A stretch of DNA of 64,000 nucleotides from Carposina sasakii (Eukaryota > Arthropoda > Insecta > Lepidoptera > Carposinidae). The stretch spans positions 6,085,115-6,149,114 of the forward strand of contig CP053161.1 in NCBI GenBank assembly GCA_014607495.2, read 5' to 3'. The position numbers were made by a program, and so were the translations under genes. The notes below the pieces were generated by a model. That model saw only the letters and a list, made by a program, of their open reading frames with translations. It made no database searches and was not told the DNA's origin. Positions 20,493 to 31,734 of this stretch are shown here, in pieces; within the stretch, counting starts at the first letter, position 1, and the number at the start of each line of letters is the position of its first letter.

Positions 20493-20839
20493 CTCTAAGT
20501 AAACAGAAATTATTGGCACAGTAGCGAAGGTACGTACACTATGTAATGAATGTCACGTAATATGTCTTATTAATAAGGTAAAATCTGTGTGTAAGAGATT
20601 TTACCTTATGCAATAAAGTAGGTACAAATCTACCATCAGGTGTCGTGCGCTCGTACTTCCAATGTCAGGCTATTTTAGTACCATTATCAAAACGTGCAAG
20701 TGTTACCTGTCTATTATTGTCTCTTACATAAGTTACTCACGGAATAAGTATAAATTTGTTTGAATGTTATGTATATGTATGAAACTTCGATGAACTTGCT
20801 TATTCTGTATATACAAATGTGTATATTTATATCAACAGT

Positions 20840-21035
20840 TTGCATCTCCTTCCGTGCATGTCGTAAGACTTTGGGGGTGTTCTCTTAGGTGATGAACTAG
20901 CAAATAGTCATTGATTACTTGAATCTTTCCCAGCTATGGTAAACGTGGCTGTGGGATCCGCTTTAGGATCCTGCACTTCAGGCCTCTATGCTTCAGGCTA
21001 CCCCATTTAGGGGACATAACCGTATGTGTATATGT
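20840..21035 (-). repeat. Interspersed repeat family A, reverse
   Basis: GCATCTCCTTCCGTGCATGT, CGTAAGACTTTGGGGGTGTT, CTGTGGGATCCGCTTTAGGA and CTACCCCATTTAGGGGACAT then AACCGTATGTGTATATG match family A on the complement. Confidence 0.75.
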
Positions 21036-21279
21036 GTGTATTTCTATATCATGGACTACATAAAATTGAGGTAAGTTATGATTTGCTTTTATCAACTAGT
21101 CATTCGTAGATTTGATTTGGTTATCGATCGATTTAATCAGCGATTAGCGATGTAGTTACGCAACGTGGGTTTCATACAATGTGTTTTTCAAACGTGTATT
21201 TCATACAATGTTATGATAAATCAGTGGGTAAACAATGAACAGAGCGGCTAAACTAAACCTTTTTATTAAGTTCCTGCAC

Positions 21280-21405
21280 CATTAGGACTGACTTTTTAAT
21301 GGTTAGATAGCTTATCTCAGGGATAAAGTTCTTGTCTCTAGAGATCTATCTTAATCAAGTTTTAGAGAAAGCTATCATCAAAATTATCCTTCAGATAGCC
21401 TATAT
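21280..21405. mobile_element. Possible diverged family H MITE
   Basis: TTAGGACTGACTTTTTAATG, ATAGCTTATCTCAGGGATAA, GATCTATCTTAATCAAGTTT and TCCTTCAGATAGCCTATATG resemble family H interior phrases at 56,522 and 61,539. The right TIR is not clear. Confidence 0.4.
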
Positions 21406-21473
21406 GACTATTATACTATTATTATATTGGAAACATCTGCCCTTAGTTTAACAATGTTGTATAGGTACAGCGG

Positions 21474-21780
21474 TGATAGCCCAGTGGTTAAGACGTGACC
21501 TTCCAAGCGGGAGGCGTAAGTTCGATCCCAGTCACGGGCCTGTACTAATGAATTTATTTCATGTACAGATTTTAATGTTGCAAAATTGTCAGTTAGCTCG
21601 TGCTTCGGAAAGCACGTAAAACCGTTGGTCCTGCGCCTGATCTCGTGACGGAATCTATGTTTGCGCACACACTTGTGAACTATAATATCTCCTGCGTACC
21701 TGGCTAATCTCCGTAGAGATTGGTTGCCTTAGCCGAAATACGGTCGGGAGATTCTCATTTTCATTCATACATAGGTACGT
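21474..21780 (+). mobile_element. tRNA-derived SINE
   Basis: A tRNA-like head has A box TGATAGCCCAGTGGTTAAGA and B box AGTTCGATCCCAG, as in RNA polymerase III promoters. The body contains GCTCGTGCTTCGGAAAGCAC, GTAAAACCGTTGGTCCTGCG and TCCGTAGAGATTGGTTGCCT, known phrases of a common lepidopteran SINE (family knowledge). It ends in a simple AT-rich tail. The 85-codon reverse frame over it is a shadow. Confidence 0.88.
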
Positions 21781-22296
21781 ACTATGAAAACTGTGGCTTG
21801 TAGACTAATGAAGGTTAGTTTAGTCGTATGATAGGGGATATATCTTATTCCTTTATGGTTGCATGTATGTCTTTTCTATTCGAAGGGTAAATTGTCCGGA
21901 CAGTAGTTAAGTTTCGTAATAAATAGTCGAAATCAGTAAAAAAAGATATAGCTAGACTCTTGACATTAAGTTAAACTACTGATCAAGCAGTTAACGTTCG
22001 ATTAAGCAAAATGTCCGATTAACGTTTTTGAAAGGGTGTTTATTGACGCTTTTTCATATGAATAATGTTAATAAATATTTATTATTTGTTAATAATTTTA
22101 CATGTGTTTAATGTTAATAATCTTATACATTAGTTGTCATAAAACATCTTCAAAATCTGCTAACCGAGCGATTACGTTAATCGAAAGTTGATGAACACAG
22201 GCCTAAGGTATTGTTCCGTAAAGTATCCTGCTAATCCATCGAATGAATCCTAAATTAATTTGTCTTCTTCAAATTATGTTCTCTCTTTCCACGTTA

Positions 22297-22565
22297 GGGG
22301 TCATCCATAGATTACGTCACACGAATTTCATGATTTTTTTGCCCCTCCCCCCTCCTTGTCACAGCTGGTCACATTTGTGAGACCCCCCCCTCCCTAGTGT
22401 GACGTCACATTTAGCTTTTTTTTGCAAATTTATATTTAGAGATTATTGAATGAACATGTGACGTCACGAAATTTAGGACCCCTCCCACCCCCTTGTCACA
22501 CAATGTCACAGTTTAACGACCCCCTCCCTCCCCCTTAACCTGTGACGTAATATATGGATGGCCCC
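22297..22565. mobile_element. GGGGTCATCCATA MITE, TTA target duplication
   Basis: TIR GGGGTCATCCATAGATTACG and the complement of GGGGCCATCCATATATTACG; flanked by TTA at 22,294-22,296 and 22,566-22,568. It has C-rich internal blocks with repeated GTGACGTCAC sites. The second copy, 60,038-60,295, is flanked by TTT. A 3-bp TSD suggests PIF/Harbinger affinity (inference). Confidence 0.88.
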
Positions 22566-22627
22566 TTAAGGACATGATAAGTCAGTGATTATGATTGTCA
22601 GCGCACACGCATTCGAATCACCGGTTA

Positions 22628-22802
22628 AGGTGGGTTCCCACGATGTGTGATTTCGCGGACGGACGCGGATGCACCGACGCGACGGCTACGGACGGACGCG
22701 CACCACGGACGCGTCTATATTACCACGGCTCCGTTTCTCACGATCCGTGGTGCGGGCTGGTGCGGGTCCGTCCGTAATATCACGCACCGTGGGAACCCAC
22801 TG
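22628..22802. mobile_element. GC-rich GTGGGTTCCCACG MITE
   Basis: Perfect 13-bp TIR GTGGGTTCCCACG at 22,630-22,642 and 22,788-22,800; TTA on both sides at 22,625-22,627 and 22,803-22,805. The interior is CG-rich (GCGGACGGACGCGGATGCAC). It starts 60 bp from the previous MITE. Three overlapping 60-79-codon forward frames here are shadows of the CG-rich interior. Confidence 0.85.
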
Positions 22803-23088
22803 TTACATGCAGTGCGCACGGGCACGAGCACTGCCTAATTTATCTTGTATCAAGATAAGAATTTATCTGAATATATACATACCTATAAAAAAAGGAAATG
22901 TATTATAGGTTGGTTCGAGTGTACTAGAAAATGTATTGCCTTTTTATAGAAAATACGCGAGCTAGGTAAGTACGAGTATATGCGAAGTTTCTGACCGTGA
23001 TATTTGACACAATTAAAGAATGCAAAGAAGTATATTATAAAGTATGTATATTTTTAAATAAAATCCTATAGAAATACATAGGTATTTA

Positions 23089-23396
23089 CAGGGTGTTTTT
23101 ACCCTATACATGAAATAAAGTAAGTTTATGCCAAAGAAAAATGCTGGGAAACGATGTAAATAAAAAAAAAATCTTTCATTACTTGATCGGGCGAAATCTA
23201 TTAGTGTCCATTGTTTATACTAGTTTTTTTATAGACAAATATTAATTATTTCTCGTGAAAAAATCTTGCTATACGCGTCAATGTGCATTTATGCAGAGAA
23301 ACGAATACCTTCCCAGGTATGCTTACATGGAGAAAAATGATCGTGATGATGAGATTCCGTAGTTTTCTGGAACGTTGACGACCAAAAATCATCCTG
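23089..23396 (-). mobile_element. Family D MITE (TA target), reverse
   Basis: Left end CAGGGTGTTTTTACCC, right end GACCAAAAATCATCCTG, each flanked by TA. Contains ATGCTGGGAAACGATGTAAA and GAGATTCCGTAGTTTTCTGG. Lies directly against the head of a family A copy at 23,397. Confidence 0.88.
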
Positions 23397-23600
23397 TATA
23401 GATACGGATGTTTTCCCAAAAATGGGATAGCCACAGAACTGCCGGATCGCGATTGAGATCCCACAGCTGCGCCTAGCATAACGGGGTCGTATATTAAAGA
23501 TCAGTGACAAGTTGCTAGCCCATCGCCTGATAATACGCCCCTAGTAAATTCCTTAATCGACTCTTAGGACATGCACGAAAGGAGATGCAGCTGATACAAA
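23397..23600 (+). repeat. Interspersed repeat family A
   Basis: TATAGATACGGATGTTTTCC, AAAATGGGATAGCCACAGAA, TGACAAGTTGCTAGCCCATC and AGGACATGCACGAAAGGAGA then TGCAGCTGAT: nearly full length. Confidence 0.8.
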
Positions 23601-25744
23601 TATCTACATTAAATAAATTAACCCTAATATGGCCGTATTTCGACTACGAGGTTAGTGTTAAAAATAATAAAATAGTAATCCTTAAAAGATTTTATACAGG
23701 TACTTATAGTTTCTAATTGTAATTTTATTCCAAGGGGTAAATTGTGGAAGAAATAGTTTTAGTCCAATTTACCTGTGTAATTTACTAATAGCATCTACTC
23801 GTAACTGTGTTTTTTGGCAACACCCACCTTATTTTGCAAATTTAGCCGGAATGGGAAATTAACCAATTAATTACAAAGTTTGTAGAATAAAAGGAAGATT
23901 TCTAAGATTAAAGACGCCTCGAGCTTGTATTACTTATCGCTCTTCATTATACAACATTAGATTGTATCGATTCATTAACAATCGATAATCTGAGCCAAGG
24001 CGAACTACCGATATCAACAGTTAGTTACTATCTACGTTCGTCTATCAGTATTATTGCCGTTGACATTTGTGCCAAGTGGAAACAATCATCCACTTTTTAC
24101 TTGACTCATAAGTCCAGCGCAAGGAGCAATGTGGTAAATTCATCTTACTTATGCTCAATTATGTAGTGAATGAATGATTTCCATGAACTATACGCATTTT
24201 TTAAAGAAATGAGATGGCATATAGTCGAACTGGGCTAGCGAAAAGTTGTGGCACCTACATACAATTTTATTTAGCCATATTCATATGCCCTTGAGTATTT
24301 CAAAGGAAAGGTAATGATTTTTAGCAGTCTATAAGACCATGACCTATGTCAAAGATTTGATGCAAACGTACAAGCATCGCTTAGAATAATTATGAGCATT
24401 GAAGCCAAATACAAACTGCACGAGTTTTGACTTCTTAATGGCGGAAATGTTTTATTTTAAACATTAACTTATAATAACTAAAAAAACTAAGACAGTATCG
24501 ACTGATTCCTTCAAATTATCATCTCATTAATAATTATTAATTCGACCATGTGGATTACTTACAGACGTCTATTTTCGTTCATAGGAGTATATAAAGTAAT
24601 AACGATATAAGTATAGAGCTTTTCTGGATATCTTGCTGCCCATCAATTTAAAACCCTGTATAACTCAGTACTTCCTAACTTTATATAGTTTAGTTGTGTT
24701 ACCACCCACGGGTGCAGTGCATATGTGTCACATCACATACCAGAACAATATATCTGGCTTGCCTTAGAACTCCAAGATCTGTCTAACCGTTTTATCGTAA
24801 AGAAGTAGGTACCTAATCGTTAAAGTAAGCACGAAATTATCGCGATTTGTCCTGTTGCTGTTATTGTCATTTGAAGGTCGTGTCATAAGTTGGAGGCCTT
24901 TGCCCAGCAGTGGGACGATGCCTATCAAGGCAACGGCTTTATATCTAGTGCAAACTTAGTATATTAATATTTTTCCATTTACAGTTAGTTTTTTAAGGCA
25001 TTTTCTAGATAAGTAACTAGCCGTGTCCTCTTTCTGAACACGCGCATCCAAGGTTCTGCATTAATTATTAAATATTTCATAATCGTACTACCTCTAGCTC
25101 CGTAGTTTCTTTCTCGGGGGATTTGGATCTTAGTACTTAAATAATTAGATTACCTACCTATCGTAACTTTATAGAGTGACATGATTATTTTTTAAGATTC
25201 TCCTTTTTAAGATTTAGGAAATTCTCCATGCTATCACTATCTGGAAAAATAAGCATGTGATTTCGAGTGTAAAATTTTAAAATAATATTGGTTCTTTACA
25301 GTCGGCTATATACTTAGCTTTTCGCCTTAACATACTCCTTTCATTATATCCTGTTCTGCGATGTCATGTTATGTGAGGTATAGTTTAAAATTTACTTTTC
25401 CCACTAAAAATACAAGAAAATATTATAAATATTTTGGTATTTTCGCGAATTGTAATCGTAAAAATTCGCGATCTTGACTTTATTGTTCCGTAATACACAT
25501 CAAATCAACTTAACAGTGTAGAACAAATTCCCAAAGACTGACCTCTAAAGCGTTTACACACAGGTGGGACTTGTTACAGTGCGAAATGGGATTCTCTAAG
25601 CATGTTTTGTGTTTCCACTGACGTAAGATTTATCTTTGTTTATACTGTGGCCACAAAATATTTCTGTAGCAGTGTGTTGGAGAACTTGGAGACCATTCAC
25701 TACATCATGAAATGGCGGAGGGAGACTGAACAGTATCTCAAAGA
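23601..25744. other. Low-repeat AT-rich stretch
   Basis: No gene recognised. A LINE 3'-end remnant lies at ~24,889-24,945 (GGAGGCCTTTGCCCAGCAGT then GGGACG). Otherwise anonymous intron-like or intergenic sequence. Confidence 0.5.
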
Positions 25745-25835
25745 CCTGGGGAGATGTGTTCAAATTACACACAGTTTTCACCAGTTGTAACTTAACGTGG
25801 TAAGGGGTGAGTCTACCGCCGTATTTAGATGCAAG
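25745..25835 (+). repeat. Family J repeat, second copy
   Basis: Shares phrases with 15,395-15,515. The short frames of 61-62 codons on both strands at 25,596-25,790 overlap it and are not supported. Confidence 0.55.
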
Positions 25836-26004
25836 AAAGACAACATCGAATCTAATGGAAAATGTCTTGGCCGTTTTGATAGTTATTATTAAACATTTAA
25901 CTGTAACCTAACTATCATTAAATTCTAGAATATTAACGCATGATACAATTAAATATATTAATTAAAGTACAAAATGGTCATACTAGCAATTTGTCCCCGA
26001 TATG

Positions 26005-26075
26005 CTGTACGTGCCCTGGGGGAGGCCTACGTTCAGCAGTGGACTGCAATAGGCTGAAGAAGAAGAAGAAGAATG
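26005..26075 (+). mobile_element. RTE-like LINE 3' end with (GAA)n tail
   Basis: CTGGGGGAGGCCTACGTTCA then GCAGTGGACTGCAATAGGCT reads EAYVQQWTAIG and a stop, followed by (GAA)5-type tail. Only the last ~12 codons survive, with family A joined on the right. Confidence 0.85.
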
Positions 26076-26160
26076 CTGAACGTGGCTGTGGGATCCGTTT
26101 TATGATCCTGCAGCTACCCCATTTCGGGATCACGGCCGTGTCTATATCTATATGTTTCAA
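26076..26160 (-). repeat. Family A fragment, reverse
   Basis: GAACGTGGCTGTGGGATCCG, ATGATCCTGCAGCTACCCCA and TTTCGGGATCACGGCCGTGT. Confidence 0.65.
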
Positions 26161-29100
26161 CAGTGAGATCAGATCGTTGTACCTAACGGAAACCATAAAT
26201 AGGTAGGTAAGTAGGTACCTGAATCCTTAAGGGTTGGACTCTTAATAGTCAGTGGGATGCAAGGTTTAAGTAAATCCTTCCGAAGCTCAGAACTAAGGTT
26301 CTGGATACTGAAAGTGTTTCCCAAACGCCTTGACGTTAATGAATTAGACGGGTCGTGTTATTTCAGAAAATGGTTGTGGGCTCCAGAACTACCAATTCTT
26401 AGTAAAACATTTTCCAATTAGCAAGTTTCATTCAAAGTAATTGGATCAGAAATAACACCCGATGAGAATGGACTCTGCTATACCTCCTAACTACGGGTAT
26501 CTAAATTGCAATTCGCCGGAAAACATCGCGTCCTCTTTGGGAAGAAAGCTATCCAAGCGAATATTTTTTGGTACGAAACATTTCCTCTAATAGGAAGCCT
26601 TCATTTAATGCGTTTGTTAAAAGACGTTATGAAGTCTTGCTGCTATTAGTTGAAATGTTGCGATAACTATATGTAGTTCGCTGTCTCTCGTAAGGGGTAG
26701 AGTTAATACCCAATTTCAAATAAAATGCTTTTCTCCAATACTGGACGCTGTACCTTGTAGCTCGATCTAGTTTAGACCTGACCTGGATGGCAGAAGCTGA
26801 AATAGCCGACTGTAATGCAGTTATTTCTATAGAGCCTTAGGACGGGAGAGTAATAAAATATATACTGGCATTGGTTTATTGGTCTGCGGTTTATAATCTT
26901 CCATTGTTGTTAACGTAAAAGTTTGTTTGGATAGATGTTGAAATGGATTAGTACTTTTTTTTTTTACTACGGAGATCGTATCTATCTAACCTGAAAAAGT
27001 ATAATTTCTTTGCTTTGTTATATAGACCACGTGGTGTGTAAAAATAATAACATAATTCGATTTTGAGTAGACTTTCATTGATTACGTTTATCTATTTGTT
27101 ATATTATAAGATTTTTCTTGGGTTTTTCCGCAACCTTTTAATCTCTGTTTTCGTTGTTGCATTTGTCGGATAATCCGGCAGCTTAGCGATAAAAGTTGAT
27201 ATCTTAATTATTATCTTTTCAGATACAGATGAAGTGCTTGTGTCACGTACGCAAATTTTGAAGATTTCAGTTTAAGTGAATAAGAAAATAATAAATTTGT
27301 AAAAAAAACATTTATAGAATTGCACTCGAAATTGGATATGGAATAATCACAATTTCTGGTGCCATAGTGGGACAGTTTCTAAATTACCGAATTCTAATTT
27401 AGTAAAGTCTGTCCCATCAAATCTTGAAACATTGAAAGATTTTCTGAGATTCTTTCTAGAGATCTAAATCTAAAGTATTATTTCAATGCCATTAGTAGGA
27501 CAGATTCCACTATAAATAAGGTGTTCTAAACTGCTCTACCCAGGCTCTACCAGTGCTGGATCACTTAGGGCAAAATGGTATCCATTGACAGAATAAAGCA
27601 AAACAGATGTCTTTGTAAATTAGGTTAGGCGTATAATCCTTTCGAAATTGGGTCACCAAAAGATTTGCAAAAAGACTCTGGTATCACCAAATCAAACAAA
27701 AGGCTAACAGCCAATTTTAATAACCGATCTTGAGAGATTTTATGCATATATCAGATTTTATCCGTCAATTTTTTTCATGTAACATTTCAAATATAAAATC
27801 CGAGATTCCTTTTGATCTCTAATATTTAAATGGCGGTAAATGTTCGCTTCGGCTTTTATTTCCCTACGATATCAGTATTTCGCACGATTATTCTACTTGC
27901 AGTTTACTTTAGAGCCATAAATGGTGTTTCTATGATCTAATAAAGGTTATAATTGCCTTAGCAACCGTTCCGAGAATTAATTAGAGTGTGTGTACATTTT
28001 TATGTCACAGCAGTTGGTCAGTATAAACGTTTATGTGTTACCCTTAGCGGTAGGTAGTCATTGATTTATTGGCGCATATGTAGGTTTATTACATCACGCC
28101 TTAGATTAACCACTTCGGAACTGGAAAAAACGCTCAGATTTATGAATACACTCACACTGTTCACTAATAATTACTACTATAGTATTTTTTTATATCTGTG
28201 CTTAATAATGATCTAGTAGATACATCTACTTATATCTATAGCCACAAAACTAGTAAGTACCTACTATAGATATAAATTTCCGAAAAAAAATAGTACCTAA
28301 GTACTTACAGAAATTTCGATTTCGCCAGAGTAGTAGTAGGTAAGTATATTCTTTGACTATTTCGTCTGTTTCTACTTTATTTTGATTATGATTAGGTACT
28401 TGGTCACCATGGTTTGGTCAATAATATAACCAAAAATCACACACATCCAATTAACTACTATTGTGTTTATTTCTCTTTCAATAAGCCTTGATTTTGATAA
28501 TTTTAATTATGTTATAGAATAAATAAGCAAATTTTGCAATTTGTTTCGTAAATTGGTTTGCGTGTTAGTAAGGAAAAATCTAACAGGCGATGTATTACTA
28601 ACAGTAAATATTACCTATATATTCCTGTTTATAATAAATCGCATTCCTACTAGGAAACTATTTGCATGGTAATTTTTCCTGAAAGATCTGAATAAATACA
28701 GACAACAACAGAATATCCCACAATAAAGTGTTATAGATTAATCCTAGCAGTCTTAATTCTAATTAATACGACCTTTTAACGAGGATCCTATTCTTACAAC
28801 ACAACTGGAATGAGCACTGATTCTGATTCCTTACGATTAGCCCAACATGTACTAAAGTTTAGTACACGGTGGACTCTCTTAATAATTTAGTAACTAAACC
28901 CTCGTAAAATTTCTTTGTAAAGTCTCTTGGATTTAATTGTTTTTTTTTAGGAAATAGAACTACTTTATTGCATTCACGTAGCACTGTAGTTAAAGATTTT
29001 CATTAATAATAATTTAAAAACAGATAGTTTTGACTCTGGTCGTCATTGTGGTAGGTGGATCGAAGTATTATTACAGTCGAGTTTCGAATATCGATAAATC

Positions 29101-29706
29101 TCTTTTTAGCGTACCGAAAACTTTGAGTTGGCAGTGCACAGTCCACTATTGTAACATCCTTGCCTTTTAGCAAATTGACCTAGTTTTAAGCGCTATTTTA
29201 CTTTGGCGCCACGTTAGACGCATTCATGGAGCAAATATATAGAGGTCATGTTCTAAAACTAACATAGCTCTAAAAGATTGTGTTGGGAGGAACGAAGATG
29301 GTCGAGGTGACTATGTAGACTATGTAGGACCATATAGCAGAAGTCCACCAGTGTAATTTACTTGCATGATTGTTTCAGTTGTAGAATTAGATGTCGCTAT
29401 AGGCAGTGAAGACCGAATTCTAGATTGTGTCATTCTCACAGTGTCACACTCACGACGTCTCTCACGAATCTAATGATACATCTTAAAATATTATCCTAAG
29501 CTCAAATGCGACAAGCTGTTTAGGATCTAGAGCATGCCAAACACGCGCCGAATAAATAAACAAAGAATACAAACTTACATCACTCGAAAAACATAACCCT
29601 CTTTCTACTATAGTTCAGTCGGGTAATAACCGAGCAGCTAGCATGCAATACTGAAAACAAATATAATATGTTTATATTTACATATTAACACAACTCCCCT
29701 ATGTAC
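26161..29706. other. Low-repeat AT-rich stretch with a small MITE
   Basis: No gene recognised. A small inverted-repeat element lies at ~27,710-27,830: left AACAGCCAATTTTAATA, with interior AAAATCCGAGATTCCTTTTG (family I, see 30,808). The region looks like intron or intergenic DNA. Confidence 0.5.
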
Positions 29707-29852
29707 CTACTTTATGGATGCATTCATGAATAACTTCTCGCATCGGCTTAACAAGATCACAGCAGCGAACGTAGAGACAACTGTGACTAGCGAAATAGCT
29801 TCTACACCAATGGCAGAAAACACATATTTGCTTGGAGTCACGTTGCGAGTTG
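29707..29852 (-). CDS. Candidate terminal exon of a membrane protein
   Basis: On the minus strand CTACAAACATAG ends an acceptor-like stretch with ACTGAC as a possible branch site ~25 bases upstream. Then CA plus 47 codons and TAG follow. The product starts TRNVTPSKYV, with an N-glycosylation sequon, then a ~24-residue hydrophobic run (VFSAIGVEAISLVTVVSTF, AAVILL) and a charged tail SRCEKLFMNASIK. This fits a single C-terminal membrane span. An in-frame TGA lies ~20 bases upstream of the acceptor, so only splicing could make it coding. No family is recognised and no partner exon is seen. Frames of 68 (+) and 100 (-) codons overlap in other phases and look less protein-like. Confidence 0.22.
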
Positions 29853-30004
29853 CTATGTTTGTAGGTATGCATTTGGATAGTCAGTGGGTCCCTTCTGCGG
29901 TGAAAATGGATTCTTTTTGAAATTGAAAAAGCCCAAGCGGTTTCTACTTTTGTGTATACAGTTTTTAGTATTGAAGGTTTCTGTTTATGGGGTTGTTTCA
30001 ATCA

Positions 30005-30028
30005 GAGCTAAATTTAAAAATTTAGCTA
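30005..30028. repeat. Short AT-rich palindrome
   Basis: AGCTAAATTTAAAAATTTAGCT is a small hairpin with ~10-bp arms. Confidence 0.6.
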
Positions 30029-30807
30029 TACCGTAGATATGTTATAGGACACCGCCCCCTTATCACAATTGCTTTAAAATTGGTGTTACATGTTACGAAT
30101 TTTATAAACGATCACCGTATCCAACAGTTCTGGCACCCGGTGTATATGTATGTACCTATATATTAAGTTAAGAATGTAGGTACTAGCTGGATTTTGATTT
30201 TTATCGGACCCGAGATTATTGTTTCAGAGTTAGAAAGAGCGGCAATGGGCTCTAAAGAACGTGTCCACAAAAAATATACTTACTCGAAAAACACATATTT
30301 ATTTTTCCAGATAGTATGGAGAATTTCTCGGATCGCTTAAAATACCCCGATTTTTTATCCCCTGTGTTATGTATAACAATTTTGACATATATCATTCTTT
30401 ACTTCTCCTGCAAGTACCTATTTTAAGCTGTCTCTGCGCTTTAAAGTCGCTCACAAGCGAAGCTTACCCGAGATAATCCTTATGATATCCTTATGAAATG
30501 TGAATCTTGTACGCGAGCTTGACAATTTGTCATGGTCATGAGTTATTTATTCAGAGTGTGTAGGTACTGTTGAAGAGGTTTCCAGGATTTTGTATGAGTG
30601 AAATAGAAAATTTAGATATCTCTATTGTAGACATTTCATTATCCTTCTGGGTACTTATAACATTGTAGAGTTAATACTAAATACCCTCTGTTAAATCGGT
30701 ACTCAAGTCTACCTACCTCTGTGTTAATTTCTATGATATAGATCAACTTCCATTTTCTATTTTGCGCATTTTCCATAGATAGTAAAGAATTTTGTGACAC
30801 AGAACGC

Positions 30808-30896
30808 CAGCAGCCAATTTCAATAATGTTCAATTGTTTTCAAAATTTAAAAAATCCGACATTCTTTATGATCTATAGTATTGAAAATTGGCCGTA
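30808..30896. mobile_element. Family I miniature TIR element
   Basis: Left CAGCCAATTTCAATAATG and right GTATTGAAAATTGGCCGT form imperfect TIRs. The interior has AAAAAATCCGACATTCTTTA then TGATCTATA. A right half recurs at 60,299-60,353 and a diverged copy at 27,710-27,830. Confidence 0.55.
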
Positions 30897-31666
30897 GAGT
30901 CGCCATAGTAAACACCATAGAGTAAGAGTAACCATCCAAAAGTAATAAGTCCTGTTAGAGGTTTGCTTTTCATTCCATTTTCTTTTAGCTGGTTCTGCAG
31001 ATTTCCCTTTTGATGATAGGTAGGTATGTACCTACGAGTACTTTTGTATTCCGAAGTAATCGTATTCAGATAAGGTGAAGGTAGATTTTGAAGGGTTAAA
31101 AGGTATTCGCGTTTCTTTTAGCTTTGGGCGAAGTATGCGATGTTAGTATAAAAATTTCCTCGATGTCTGTAATAGGTAGATAAAATACGTGCCTAAGATA
31201 CCAATGCACGAAAGAGATCGTGGAAAATTCTCATATTTGTGAATACTTACCATGTGAAAGTTTGCTTTTGTGATTTTTATCTTTTCAATCGATTTTTACG
31301 TCTTCATTTTAAACTGGGATAGAATAATAAACTAGTAACAGTTTATTTATTTTAGAATTCAAGAACTTTAATAGAATAAATGTACTAGCCTATGTTTTAC
31401 TTCATCATACTTATTTTCTTTGTAGAACTTCTAGGTTTTTTTAAGCTACTCAGTCTCAACGTCTGACTGGGCATAGTATTATCTGACTGGGCATACTACT
31501 ATACATACATACTGACAGGCTAATTTTCAAAAACCTACTGCGGCTTTTTGGGCTGAATTCATTGGGAAATGTTTCTAAATAATTGTCACTTGGGTGAAAA
31601 AAAAATTTCATTTCTTTATTAATAATTTTTATAATTCTATATAGGTAAAGTTATAATCAAAAATGA

Positions 31667-31734
31667 CAATTAAATTTAAGTATGACTACAGTACAGGGGT
31701 CCCCCTGTACTGTAGTCATACTTAAATTTAATTG
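31667..31734. repeat. Perfect palindrome, 33-bp arms, 2-base spacer
   Basis: Left arm 31,667-31,699 (starts CAATTAAATTTAAGTATGAC) and right arm 31,702-31,734 are exact reverse complements around TC. The surrounding sequence is anonymous. Confidence 0.95.

Noticed and set aside
22595..22908. Three overlapping forward frames of 60-79 codons
   Set aside because: All are read from the CG-rich interior of the MITE at 22,628-22,802; no frame is favoured.
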